Assembly: GCA_964035795.1 (NCBI GenBank)
Contig: OZ038322.1
Span: 18,764,674 to 18,828,673, forward strand
Direction of reading: 5' to 3'
Source of the DNA: Pterobdella sp. o SKG-2022
Taxonomy: Eukaryota; Annelida; Clitellata; Hirudinida; Piscicolidae
Length of the DNA stretch: 64,000 nucleotides
Made by a program: the position numbers and the translations under genes. Under the pieces are notes generated by a model. It made no database searches. It had not been told where the DNA came from and was given only the letters and a program-made list of their open reading frames with translations. Numbering within the stretch: the first letter of the stretch is position 1; the number at the start of each line of letters is the position of its first letter. Positions 51,611 through 64,000 of the stretch are shown piece after piece.

Positions 51611-53278
51611 ATGTTTGTAGCAGGAAGAATCCTATCCCAGAAGTCTCCCAGTGTTCTCTCACACCTAAGAGGAGATGCCAAGTTTTCAAATATTTTAATT
51701 GGAAGCAAAAAACCACCAAAAAAAAATAGAATTAGAAGGAAATTCAGATGGTATGTTCCGTTCGTTTGGCAGGCATTTTTGGTAACAATATCAGGGATAT
51801 TACTCAGTCTTTGTGGGTTAGTTATGTGTGTTATAGGTTTTTATTCGAGTAGCTACTCATACGGCAAACACGTTCACCAAATTGGAGCAATAGAAAACAT
51901 TTATAAAAAGCACAATGATTCGTTTTTTCATTTACTCGAAGAATCCAAGAGGATTTATTCCGATACGAACGATAACTTGAAACCAAAGAGAGTATCTTTA
52001 TATAAAAATCAATACGACTTTTCAAATGAGCCAGGAAAAAAGGTAAAAAGCATTGAAAACAAGAACATTTTATCTGTTTTTAAAACATTCAAAGACAACT
52101 CAGATAAAAATAAAAAAGTGACGATATTTTCTCTTCTTCAAAATAACCGATCGTCATTCGTTACTCCATTTATTCTTCATCAATCAACGAATCCAAAAAA
52201 TAATAGCAGGCTTAAAGCTTTATTGACATCACATCTTCATTTTTTCAAAAACACACATTTTCACTTTTTGAAAGCGTTTAAACCATTGATCACTAACTTA
52301 AATTACTCATTTTTCAACAGTGGGCATTTTAAAAATGTAGGTAATTTATCGAATGAAATTTCAATGAAATTCCCTAAAGACATGAATAACTCTACAAAAA
52401 CTAGAACACCAAAAAGTAAACTACGTTACTTGTCTTATATTGGACCAATTACAATGAGTGTTGGTAGTTTTTTCGTGGTTTTCGCATGCGTTGTTGTCTG
52501 CGAGGCACGTGACCAATTGATTGATGATTTAGAGAAGGAGTATGGAGATGATGGTTATTCTTATGCTAGTGACGACTTTGATGTGAAAGTTTGTAATAGT
52601 CCTTGTTACAAAAAAAAAAGTTCTTTCAAAAATTTTCAAACTCAAAATTACGCTAAAAAAATTCATAGCAATAATATGATTTTTTCTAATGACGACGTTT
52701 TGAGTAATAAAAACTTGGAAAATGTGGACTTCACTGACCATATAACAGAATACTCCTATGAAAAAAACTCCCTTTCAAAAAACCACAAAATAGATGTAAA
52801 ATCAACTTTTGATTATATTAATAGAATTAAGTACAGATATGAAAGCGATGATAACAGTAATTTCAATATAAATTTCATTGATGACTGTGATGAAGATGAA
52901 TACATAACTAGGAAGGATTCAAAGAGTTTCAAACATCATAGTGCTAACACTGATGTAGTTTTATGCAATCGTTTGAAAAGCGAAAAAAGCAAAATAGAAT
53001 GTTTAAGTAGCAATAGTATTTTTGGATTTGATAACATCATAAATGAACTTGATATGGGAGATCGTTCAGCGATTAAAAACAATGAAGAAAGAACTAGCCA
53101 AGAAACTTTGAATCAAAATAATAAATCGAGTTTTGCGAAATATTTTGACAAAATAAAAGGACAGAATAAAAAGATAGATGGAGATATATTCAAGTGTTTC
53201 ATGTTCTACATGCCAGTTAAAAGACTCAGTTTAGACGCTGTAAAATCAACTTTCGTTTTAAAAAAAGACAAATTTTAA
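51611..53278 (+). CDS. TMEM200-like two-pass transmembrane protein
   Basis: Single uninterrupted ORF of 555 residues, the longest in the window. A basic N-terminal segment (KKPPKKNRIRRKFRW, residues about 33-47) precedes a first hydrophobic span at about 51-79. A second span lies at about 276-297, with GPITMSVGSF before it and CEARDQ after it. Paired spans with these boundary motifs and a basic juxtamembrane stretch are typical of the TMEM200A/B/C family, whose molecular function is unknown. Unusual points: the loop between spans is about 195 residues, rich in Lys, Asn, Ser and His with NxS/T sequons, whereas vertebrate loops are much shorter. The C-terminal 255 residues are hydrophilic and low in complexity. 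The CDS is intronless, as TMEM200 coding regions often are. The start is the first ATG and gives a sensible N terminus. Confidence 0.8.
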   Translation: MFVAGRILSQKSPSVLSHLRGDAKFSNILIGSKKPPKKNRIRRKFRWYVPFVWQAFLVTISGILLSLCGLVMCVIGFYSSSYSYGKHVHQIGAIENIYKKHNDSFFHLLEESKRIYSDTNDNLKPKRVSLYKNQYDFSNEPGKKVKSIENKNILSVFKTFKDNSDKNKKVTIFSLLQNNRSSFVTPFILHQSTNPKNNSRLKALLTSHLHFFKNTHFHFLKAFKPLITNLNYSFFNSGHFKNVGNLSNEISMKFPKDMNNSTKTRTPKSKLRYLSYIGPITMSVGSFFVVFACVVVCEARDQLIDDLEKEYGDDGYSYASDDFDVKVCNSPCYKKKSSFKNFQTQNYAKKIHSNNMIFSNDDVLSNKNLENVDFTDHITEYSYEKNSLSKNHKIDVKSTFDYINRIKYRYESDDNSNFNINFIDDCDEDEYITRKDSKSFKHHSANTDVVLCNRLKSEKSKIECLSSNSIFGFDNIINELDMGDRSAIKNNEERTSQETLNQNNKSSFAKYFDKIKGQNKKIDGDIFKCFMFYMPVKRLSLDAVKSTFVLKKDKF

Positions 53279-53810
53279 GAAAACCAGTTTTATTGAATTT
53301 CAAATATTACATACAAAAAAATAGAAAAATATCGGATAAAAACGCTTTGAAATGGTCGCTCATGAATGGAAATGCTATTAAGAAAACTTATCGAGTGGAA
53401 CAATTTAATGTGAGTTATTATGCCGCTATTTGAAGCAAAAAACTTAAAAATGAAGATTTATTAAAAAATGGTGGAAGTTAGATCAATCTTCATTGCTTCC
53501 GCCTTAGCAACCAGTAACTTTTTGTTCCAATTAATCCTTTCAAGTTTTCTTTTCAGAAAATAGTTTAAATTTTAGTTCAATTTAGAAAAATTTCATTTTA
53601 AACTTTTTTCCAATAAAATCTTTGTTTTATCGGATTTCCACTTTATGAAGATTATGCAGGATTATGTTCAATCTATACTCGTTTCGATGAAACTGAAAAT
53701 ATCATAAAATCATAGTCTTATATATCACAATGAAAATGAACTATCATCAAATTTTAATAAAATATATAAAATTGAAAAACGAACTTGCATTCGATTCATT
53801 AAAAACGAAA
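53279..53810. other. TMEM200-like downstream sequence
   Basis: Presumed 3' UTR and flanking intergenic sequence. AT-rich, without ORFs or recognisable repeats. Confidence 0.5.
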
Positions 53811-53961
53811 AATACGTCTAATTATACTTTTTAAAGACATCTTAAGCAATATCAATAAGCATTAACGTCGATGTTATGAAAAAAATTTAGAACATTTATT
53901 AACAAAAAAGAAATAGCTAGAATTTTCGATAAGTAGTCTTACCATAATACGTCTAATTATA
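53811..53961. repeat. MITE-like insert flanked by 16-bp direct repeats
   Basis: The exact 16-mer AATACGTCTAATTATA occurs at 53811-53826 and again at 53946-53961. Between the copies lies about 120 bp that starts with TTTTTAAAGACATCTTAAG (the dispersed motif) and, on the reverse strand, resembles the copy at 3843-3960. Shared blocks there include ACTTATCGAAAATT, and AACATC followed by a GCTTWWTGATA-like stretch. Such a pair of direct repeats around a short non-coding segment is compatible with a small transposon and target duplication, but a local duplication would look the same. Confidence 0.45.
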
Positions 53962-54016
53962 TTTAAATAATATATACTTTCCAAATCGCTCACAAGCTCG
54001 CTCTTGTTCTCATCAT

Positions 54017-54535
54017 TTTTAGACTAGTTTAATGCAATTCTCTTTTCTACTTTTTTTCATCTACACTCATTAGAAAGGTACAAAAACTTCAAAACCATAT
54101 TGCACCCATTGCTTTCAACTGTGATGTCTTCACCCCATCTACCCAATGTCTAGACAGGCTTCACTTACTTTCTATACCCAAAAGGATCAATTTTCAAGAT
54201 AGCAACTCTCATATATAACTGTCATCAGTCAAAAAACCCTGGGTATCTTTACAAACTCACAAACAATAGAAATGTTCTTCCCTCGTTAAGATCGAGAAAC
54301 TCACCAATTCACCAATCAGTTGACTGAACAAAGTACTTCAGCCATGCAGCACCTTCTATATGGAACGATCTCCCTAATGAAATCAGATCACTTTCTTGTC
54401 AATCCTCCAAAACATCGCTCAAGACTTATACAGACTATAATCTTTTCATAAACTATGTTTGTATCTTTAATCGCCTCTGATACATGTTTATTTTATATGA
54501 AAAGGGCGCTATATAAATGCAAAAAAAGAAATACA
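54017..54535 (+). mobile_element. decayed CR1/L2-like LINE 3' end
   Basis: Plus-strand remnants of an RT C-terminal region in shifting frames: a degraded CNSL block, then VQKLQNHIA, CLDRLHLLSIPKRI, a frameshift, YLYKLTN, SLRSRNSP, FSHAAPSIWNDLPNEIRS and SLKTY. These are the ordered landmarks downstream of the RT thumb in CR1/L2-type elements. A short 3' UTR then ends in AGGGCGCTATATAAATGC and an A-rich tail at about 54503-54535. Several stops and frameshifts make it a pseudo-copy. It lies just downstream of the ZNF277 stop, on the opposite strand. Confidence 0.8.
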
Positions 54536-54629
54536 TAAATATTTCAGTTTTTTTTCAATATATAATTTGATTGAGAAACCTCAAATTGCAATATTTCAAA
54601 TTTTTTATTAGCTCAGCTTTTTAATACGT

Positions 54630-57439
54630 TCAATTGTCTTTTAAGGATAAAGATTGTAAATAAGACTCGTTTAAAGAAGGAGCTACATCTGCTGTAGTGT
54701 CGACGGAATCATCCGAATGTGCATTGTGAATGTAAGTTAGTAAAGAATCTTCTTCGTAAGTAGGAAAGAAATATCTGCAAAGAAAACATTTGAAAAAAGC
54801 ACGGAAGCTTTAAACGATCAAATATTTAACTAAATTTTCAAATCAAATATACTTGTTAAGCTTAATTAGTATTAATATAATAATAATTTACGAGTATTCA
54901 ATAACAATCTTATCTCAAAAAGTTTCATAGTAGTCCATAAAGGAACTACATATATTCTTATATAAATATTCATATTATTGTTTCAATACAAACTGGAACT
55001 TGTCGAAAACATGGGTCGGAGGCAAAACTGAATGGTGCTTGGAGGATTTTAAATGATTTTGTAAAGAGTCTGAATTTGGCGACTTTTCAAAACATACAGG
55101 ACAATTGTTATGGTATATCTGGGAGGGTATGTTGAAGCACTTGAAAGTATTTATAGATATAAATACTTTCAAGTGCTTTGTATATGTCTATGTTATCATT
55201 ATTATTAATAATTATATCTTGTTATATCTGATAGTAATCTATATGTATATATAGTGCTGAAATTTAAAAAATTAATGTTTTAACGGGAATAATTTCAATA
55301 TTTATACATGACAATTTTTTTTACGTCGATTTATGGAAGAATTTTAGTAAATTTATTGAGCAAAATAAATGGCTAATAAATTTACTAAAATTCTTCCATA
55401 AATCGACGTAAAAAAATTGTCAAATATTTTTTATAAGTAAATTTAAGATGTCTTTAAATAGTTATACATGAACTGTAATTGAATATTATTAACCTGTCTT
55501 CTTAGATAATTTATTAATTTTACACATTGGTAGAAGTGCAAGCTTTCCTGAACCCTTTCCAGATCAAATCCATGCGTCAACTTAATGGTAACAATAAATA
55601 TTAAATAGAAATCCTCCATTTATTGACGATATGACAATCAATCAAAACTCAATCAAGAGAAATATATTCAATAAAACTCATATTTGAAAAATATGTCTAA
55701 TAAATCCTATAAATCTTAATATATTGAATAAAAGATGGGAAATTGAAACCTTCATATGGTGCATGACAGATGTGTATTGAGTGCACGAGAAGGAGCAATA
55801 CAAGCAAACACACAACGCCGCATTTTCTTCAGTCCAATCACAAAATTCCCTGATAAAATTGTTCAAAATAAATGATAAGATGTCTTAAGAAAGTTGAAGG
55901 TAATGGAAAAACTTTGAAATAAAAACGCATAGGAATACAAGGCTATTATCTTGTGGCAGGGTTGATGAATTTTTTTGCTTTTGTATTTCGTACATAATTT
56001 ATTTTGGTTCTGCTGCATTAAGATAAAACTATTATTTTTTTAAAAGATATAAACATACTTCCCTTATATTTTGATATCTTTTAATTTCTTGGAAGTACAA
56101 ATGAAAGAAAAGAAAATAAATGAAATACTAAAACGGTTGGCACTCACATTTTCCTTTCATTGTTGAATATTCTTTGTTCAATTGGCACTGAAACTAAAAC
56201 GTCATTGTCTTCGTGAACATCATCCGTACTATCGTTCTTTCCTTCATTCTCACTATCTTCTTCTTCTTCTTCATCCTCATTATCTTCACCACAGCCTAGA
56301 TTCTTCAACTTAATCAACTCCTAAATATATAAAAAACTTTTTAAGTAAATGGAATAAATGAAGATAGATAAAAAATGTGTTTGAAATTAGCATGATACAT
56401 ACTGGGTGCTTGTCAAAGTAGAAATGGTGGTATGAAGGGTTGGATGGCTTGATTCTCTTGTGATGCTTTTTCCTTATGTGTTCTTTAAAAGCAGGGTAAT
56501 CTTTGAAAAATCTTTCACAATATAGACATTGCAATCTGTTCTCATTGATTCAGAAGCTCATTTTGCAAAAATTCAGAATGAACTAATGTAAGTTCAAAAA
56601 ATTAATAAAAATAGAATTTTAAACATACTTTTTAAGTTTTTCTTCTATGATATTCAAAAATTCTTTTAAATTAACTGTGAAATAATTATTAATTTAAAAT
56701 CTTTCAACCATTTTCATGGATAAAGATATAAAAACAAACCAAAATTATGTTGAGAGCCAAGCATGAAATGGTGAAATTCATTCAAATGCTTTATAAAATC
56801 TGATCTGAAATAAAAATAATCAAAAACATACAAAAGGGATTTGAAATAGGTAAAGTTTATAACTGATTGGTAAAGATAGTCTTAGCACAGAAAAAGCAGT
56901 TTTTTATGAATTGCCCATTACTCCATTCTGATGTTTGCATATCAAAGATCTCTTGCTGTCAACATTCAATATTAATATATGAATACAAATACTGTAGCAT
57001 TTAGCAGAAACAAATTTATTAAAATTCACTGACTATTCTTTCATTTAATAATTGCATCCTGAGCTTTTCATCCTCTTTAATATTTTTGCCCAAAATATAT
57101 TTTTCATTGTGTAAATTTTTAGTGAAAATTTTTTCAAAATTTTTATTTTTTAATTCTTCTTTCCAAAGTTGCAAATATCTGAAAAAATGAGTTCTTATCA
57201 TTTTCAAATACTAAATTATCAATGTATTACTTTGGAAACAGAGAAATATTTTCAACATCTTCTATAACCACAGAATGGCTAGATAAAAGATGTTGTGTTA
57301 AGCTTTCTGTATCTGCAACCTCAAAGTTTTCATCGCAAATTATACATATTATACGGTTGTTAACATTTATTTTTAAATTTTCTAAGGTATCCTGAAACAC
57401 TAAGGGTACTAAAACCGGTAACTCGACGGGGTCTTCCAT
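54630..57439 (-). CDS. ZNF277: zinc finger protein 277-like
   Basis: Minus-strand CDS of 439 codons (human protein about 450). Exons in order: 57439-57231, 57178-57034, 56955-56864, 56804-56740, 56674-56629, 56535-56403, 56320-56148, 55849-55750, 55580-55494, 55118-54994, 54774-54630. Finger-like segments: CIICDENFEV with HLLSSH (exon 1), CFFCAKTIF with HLNEFHH (exons 3-4), CLYCERFFKDYPAFKEHIRKKHH (split here by meaning: C2H2 core of exon 6), CLYCSFSC with HHMK (exon 8), and CPVCFEKSP with HLKSSKHH (exon 10). Exon 7 encodes an acidic Asp/Glu run. The family-specific regions KLINYLRRQ (exon 9) and YFFPTYEEDSLL (exon 11) support ZNF277 over other C2H2 proteins. Vertebrate ZNF277 is a nuclear regulator reported to act with Polycomb BMI1 and to bind ribosomal protein uS5. 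It is head to head with NFS1. Intron 9 carries two foldback sequences. Confidence 0.92.
55137..55176. repeat. perfect 18-bp inverted repeat, 4-nt loop
   Basis: Arms 55137-55154 and 55159-55176 are exact reverse complements, with spacer AGAT between them. It lies 18 bp upstream of ZNF277 exon 10 on the transcript strand, inside intron 9 close to the acceptor and branch-point zone. The transcript could form a stable stem there. Confidence 0.9.
55309..55422. repeat. near-perfect 49-bp foldback inverted repeat
   Basis: Arms 55309-55357 and 55375-55422 are reverse complements apart from one base of length difference in a T/A run (8 versus 7). The spacer is 17 nt (55358-55374). The arms contain the ordinary-complexity core ACGTCGATTTATGGAAGAAT, so chance in AT-rich DNA is not a good explanation. 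It sits in ZNF277 intron 9. A foldback MITE, or a recent inverted duplication, is likely. Confidence 0.92.
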
Positions 57440-57641
57440 GATATTTTTAACCCTTTTTAACTTTTAGTTCTTGAATGTTTATTTTTGGTTATATAAGAAG
57501 CAAATTTTTTCATGAAGTTTTAATCCGTTTCATTTTTAATGTTTCCATTGATTACTTGTGATCAAACTTTTACGTATTTCTAATTCTTGCTATAACTTGT
57601 TTTTAATTTTCAAGTTCATCTAATTCGGGGAGATTGGTAAA
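57440..57641. promoter_or_regulatory. short shared upstream region of ZNF277 and NFS1
   Basis: Only 202 bp separate the start codons of two divergent genes, so both promoters and 5' UTRs must share this stretch (or overlap with first exons). It is AT-rich, with no TATA box or CpG cluster that I can single out. A bidirectional promoter is inferred from the geometry. Confidence 0.65.
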
Positions 57642-60517
57642 ATGATGTTCAAGAATTCTTGTAATTTAATAAAACTATTTGATTCATATATCAAAAAAAG
57701 TCAGTTTTCAAAAAAACTGTTGAGTACATCCAGTAACTCTTTCGCAATTAAAGCCGACGCAAAAAGTAATATTATAACGTTTAAATTAAAATATTATAAT
57801 ATATACATTACTTAACAAAAATTAATTTCAAATATAATATTTTTGAGTTTAATAATTTTTCAGTTTTTAAATCTCAAATACCCCATGCAGACAATGAGAA
57901 ACCACTCAGACCATTATATTTAGATGCCCAAGCTACTACATCAATGGTTTTTTTGAATATCCTCATAATAAATTTAAATTTAAATAATATTTGAAGAAAA
58001 TCTGCATAATAATTTTTATAAAATTTATATTCAATATTACAGGACCCAAGAGTGTTGGATGCAATGTTACCTTTTTATGTTTCCTTATATGGAAATCCTC
58101 ACTCAAGAACACATGCTTATGGTTGGGAAAGTGAGAAAGCTGTTGAAGTTGCCAGAGAAGTTGATAAATTCGGATATATTCTTAGCTCCTTAAATGATGA
58201 TCAGATTTTATTTTTTATTATATTTGGTTTGCTTAGGCTTTGAATTTAACTCTTTTTCTTTTTTCTTCAATTTTAGTAAACATTGTGAATAAACTTTTCA
58301 GCAAGTGGCTGCCTTAATAAATGCAGATCCTAGAGAAATTATTTTCACCAGTGGAGCCACAGAATCCAATAACATTGCTGTCAAAGGCATTGGAAGATTC
58401 TATAGTGGCAAGAAAAAGCACATTGTCACTTGTCAAACTGTTGGTTATGTCTTTATAACAGTTTTTAAGGAATTTTGTTTTCAAAATTTTCATATATATC
58501 TAAAAAAATTCTCATGAAGAGAAATCAATCAAAAACCACTAAATAATGTTTGAAATTCTTATGAAACTTATAGGAGCATAAGTGTGTTTTGGACTCAGGC
58601 AGGCAATTGGAAATGGAGGGCTTCAAGGTGACTTACCTGCCTGTGCTTCCCAGTGGTATTGTTGATCTTGAGGTACCTTCATAATGATTTTTAAAGAATT
58701 TTTACTAATAATATTTGTGCTTTAAGCATTTATTTTGTTGTCTTGTAGTTTTCATGTGTTTATATTTAAATAACATTTTAGTTATTCAGAAAAAATGAGT
58801 ATACTGCTTCAAATTCACATTATGCAATAAATATAATCCAGAAACTGGAGCAAGCTATAACTTCTGAGACCTCATTGGTGAGCATAATGACAGTGAACAA
58901 TGAGATTGGTGTCATACAACCAATTAAAGAAATAGGTCAGTAGACTATCCAACCATTGTATGTACATTGAAAAGATATATATCGCTTTTGAACGAATTAG
59001 AATTCACGTATAATCTCTTTTAATTTCAATATTTTATACATATTTTTTTATGAAACAGGAGCAATATGCAGAAAGAAAGGTGTGTTCTTTCACACTGATG
59101 CTGCACAAGCTGTAGGGAAAGTTCCAATCACCGTTGACGAGTGCAATATCGATGCTATGTCTATCAGTGGCCACAAGATCTATGGTCCCAAAGGAATAGG
59201 TGCGATATATCTACGTAGAAAGCCTCGAGTGAGGGTGAGTCCTTTGCAGAATGGGGGTGGCCAAGAGAGGGGAATCAGAAGTGGCACTGTACCCACTCCT
59301 ATCGTTGTGGGCTTTGGCAAGGCGTGTGAAATAGCAAGGAAGGAACGAGAGGTATTTGTTATTATTTTTTTGAATTAAAAAAATGATATCTAAAAATTGT
59401 AAAAACGATATTTGATTTTACCGGTATTTTTTGCAAGATGTTTCAAATCATTTCTTGTTTGTACATAAGCTTCGTGAAATCTAGTTTTAGATTATATTAT
59501 TTTGTAAGTTTTTTATCATTTTCAGTATGACTTAGAGTGGGTGACACATCTGGCAAACAGATTATTAGATAATATAAATGGAAGCCTCACCCATGTAATT
59601 CGTAATGGAGATCCGGTCAAAACATATCCCGGTATTTTCACTACCTTTATTTTAATATGACTATTTCACCTTTGTCATTTTGAGTTATTTTTATCAATGT
59701 AAAACTTTTTTAATAGTTTAAATTATTCAAAATTATATATCATATCAATGCGTGTTACTCTCATCGGCACAAAGCATTAAAAAAATGTTTCCAGGCATTT
59801 CTGTATCTCTAAAGCTTAAAAATATTTTTTGGTTATGCATTTGATGACTGACTAATAATTCAGGTTGTTTGAACTTGTCTTTCGCTTATGTGGAGGGTGA
59901 GAGTCTATTGATGGCCTTAAAGGATGTGGCATTAAGTTCAGGAAGGTGAATAAAATTAAGGTCCAACTTATCTACAAAATGAATTTTATTATCATGTCAC
60001 ATCATTGATAAATATAATATCACAATCGAGCTTATATCACCATCTCTGATGACGTTAGTAAATTTAATTCATGAAAACAGCGCTTGTACTTCAGCATCGT
60101 TGGAACCTTCTTATGTACTGAGAGCCATTGGGACGGATGAAGACCTAGCTCACTCATCCATCAGGTTTTAAATAGTGTTTCTAATTTGGAACGCTTCCTG
60201 AAAATTTTTTTATACGTCTGGTTGAAGACATAAAATAAAATCCAATAAGTTTGTAACGGAAATTTTTTTTGAACGAGCTTATTGTCCTACTATTATTATT
60301 CAGATTTGGTCTAGGACGCTTCACAACGGAAGAAGAGGTCGACTACACTGCAGAAAAAGTTATCAAACATGTCTCTAACTTGAGAAGTATGAGGTATTTA
60401 AAAAGTAAACTAATGCACTGAGAATGTTTATAATCATTACTCACATTCACAAGCCCCTTGTGGGAGATGGTGCAGGAAGGGATCGACTTGAAGAACATCA
60501 AGTGGACGCAGCATTGA
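57642..60517 (+). CDS. NFS1: cysteine desulfurase, mitochondrial
   Basis: Plus-strand CDS of 457 codons, the same length as the human enzyme. Exons: 57642-57765, 57864-57946, 58043-58159, 58302-58439, 58574-58672, 58842-58935, 59059-59351, 59526-59631, 59864-59945, 60081-60164, 60304-60393, 60454-60517. NFS1 is the PLP-dependent enzyme that removes sulfur from cysteine for Fe-S cluster assembly on ISCU, in complex with ISD11 and ACP. Visible features: a basic, hydroxylated N-terminal presequence with almost no acidic residues; [38 protein letters not shown]; the PLP lysine in [12 protein letters not shown] (residue 258); the persulfide-carrying cysteine in SGSACTSAS (residue 381); and the conserved terminus KNIKWTQH. 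Everything needed for activity is present. It is head to head with ZNF277 and tail to tail with MCM4. The first ATG was used; a second follows at once. Confidence 0.97.
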
Positions 60518-60837
60518 TGCTCCTATTTCGAACAAATATCACTTGGACAGATCACGAGTCGATATAGATTAAATCTTGGACAGTGGTTTGGCATTTGAAA
60601 TGCAAATCTCAATACTGTTTTTGTTATGATACTTGTACCGTTAAGTTTAATTTTTCTTTGGACAGTGGTTTGGCATTTTAAATGCGTATCTTTATTTTTA
60701 CACTTAAAATACGAAAGTTTTACTCATAAAAATTTAAAAATGATTTGGAACAAAAACTAGAACGAAATAATTTGATTATTGAAAAACTTACAGACAATCA
60801 AAAAATAAGTGGCTATATAATAGAAGTGTCATTTTGT
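60518..60837. other. NFS1-MCM4 convergent 3' region with internal duplication
   Basis: 320 bp between two convergent stop codons. A segment of about 28 bp with core TTGGACAGTGGTTTGGCATT occurs at 60575-60603 and again at 60656-60685. The copies differ by one substitution in the core and a base or two at the margin. The two 3' UTRs must terminate in this short space and could overlap. Confidence 0.75.
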
Positions 60838-63302
<2,465 letters not shown>

Positions 63303-63532
63303 CTGTAGTGAGAAGAGGCAATGGGGTTTAATCTTATGGCTATGAGAAGAATGCAAAAATATTCTGCACATGCAATTATAAATACTTCAAAAACTAACAA
63401 ATCTCATATCTCTATTGATATTCTTCAAGATAATTAGCAATTAGTAATATTATGATCATCATTATGAAAAATCAATCTTTATGTCCACATGTTTAGTTGA
63501 CAGATTAAAAGTCATAATATTGCAATAAAAGC

Positions 63533-63560
63533 TCTTTTAGAGACCTCGTATGTTCTTTTG
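63533..63560 (+). repeat. dispersed GAGACATC motif, copy near MCM4
   Basis: CTCTTTTAGAGACCTCGTAT, with one substitution relative to the other copies. It lies in the MCM4 intron next to the LINE end. Confidence 0.4.
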
Positions 63561-63619
63561 TAAGCTTGAATTTCATACAGTAAAAGTTTATAAGGATATT
63601 AGAAGAACACAAAGAAAAT

Positions 63620-64000
63620 TACAATAATAATAATAATAATGAAATACTTATATAGCGCCTCTTTCGCATTGTTCAAAGGCACTCTGCTAAAAACTGCTTG
63701 AAATAATAGGTTTTTAAATTTATAAGAAAAATAGGATAGAGAGAAAATTTAAGATTAGAAGGAAGAGAGTTCCAGAGAAGTGGACCAGAAAAAGAAAAAG
63801 CAGTTTTAGCGTAAGAATAAGAGAGGGATAATAAAGAGTTGAGCGAGTAGAGAACTGTAGGCCAGCACATTTAGGAGATGGTAAGATAAGAAGGTGAAGT
63901 AAAATGAAAAATTTTATACATGAGAAAACAGACTTTGAAGGAAAAGCGAAAGTGAAGAGGTAGCCAGTGAAGATAGACAAGAGATGGAGAGATATGGGAG
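63620..64000 (-). mobile_element. CR1/L2-like LINE 3' end in an MCM4 intron
   Basis: Minus strand, running in from the right edge. A frame with one stop reads LHWLPLHFRFSFKVCF, then a Ser/Leu-rich stretch, then FSFSGPLLWNSLPSN and KTYYF. These are the classic landmarks at the end of CR1/L2-type reverse transcriptases (LHWLPV, then LWNSLP, then a K-LKT helix). A short 3' UTR contains GGCGCTATATAAG at about 63645-63662 and ends in a TTA-type trinucleotide tail at 63621-63640. The same GCGCTATATAA block ends the LINE at 54.5 kb, so both belong to one broad clade. It has the same orientation as MCM4. Confidence 0.82.

Noticed and set aside
63720..63980. 86-codon minus-strand ORF rich in Leu and Phe
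   Set aside because: Out of frame with the LINE RT landmarks in the same place; the hydrophobic composition is a frame artefact.

Overview
The window is nuclear DNA from an animal. It is very AT-rich and gene-poor at its left end. It carries spliced genes with mostly GT-AG introns, from about 100 bp to over 5 kb long, and decayed non-LTR retrotransposons. The gene set (SLC4A11, SERBP1, TMEM200, ZNF277, NFS1, MCM4) is metazoan. Base composition and mobile elements fit an AT-rich invertebrate, but I cannot name the phylum from sequence alone. I joined exons by hand, and every junction below keeps reading frame. These models are predictions without transcript support.

Layout. 1-13245: no recognisable gene; one decayed non-LTR retrotransposon tail lies on the minus strand near 10.2-10.4 kb. 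13246-43015 (+): a 20-exon SLC4A11-type membrane transporter gene of about 30 kb, 1210 codons. Its first three exons add about 450 low-complexity residues ahead of the conserved SLC4 body. Intron 8 holds an internally deleted non-LTR element and two GATA microsatellites. 43016-46911: intergenic, with one unassigned small ORF. 46912-48675 (-): SERBP1/HABP4-like RNA-binding protein, 8 exons, with a probable GC-AG first intron. 51611-53278 (+): intronless TMEM200-like two-pass membrane protein with a very long loop. 53279-54629: a MITE-like insert and a LINE remnant. 54630-57439 (-): ZNF277, 11 exons, with two strong foldback sequences in one intron. 57642-60517 (+): NFS1 cysteine desulfurase, 12 exons, 457 codons, active-site Lys258 and Cys381. 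60838-63302 (-): last ten exons of MCM4; the 5' part lies beyond the right edge. 63620-64000 (-): 3' end of a CR1/L2-like LINE.

The right third is compact. ZNF277 and NFS1 are head to head with 202 bp between start codons, and NFS1 and MCM4 are tail to tail with 320 bp between stop codons. The genes have unrelated housekeeping or membrane roles (Fe-S cluster assembly, DNA replication, ribosome/RNA binding, ion transport), so there is no operon-like system. I found no convincing new molecular system. The points most worth a second look are the SLC4A11 N-terminal extension, the ZNF277-intron foldbacks, a small dispersed repeat family, and the splice-site usage.
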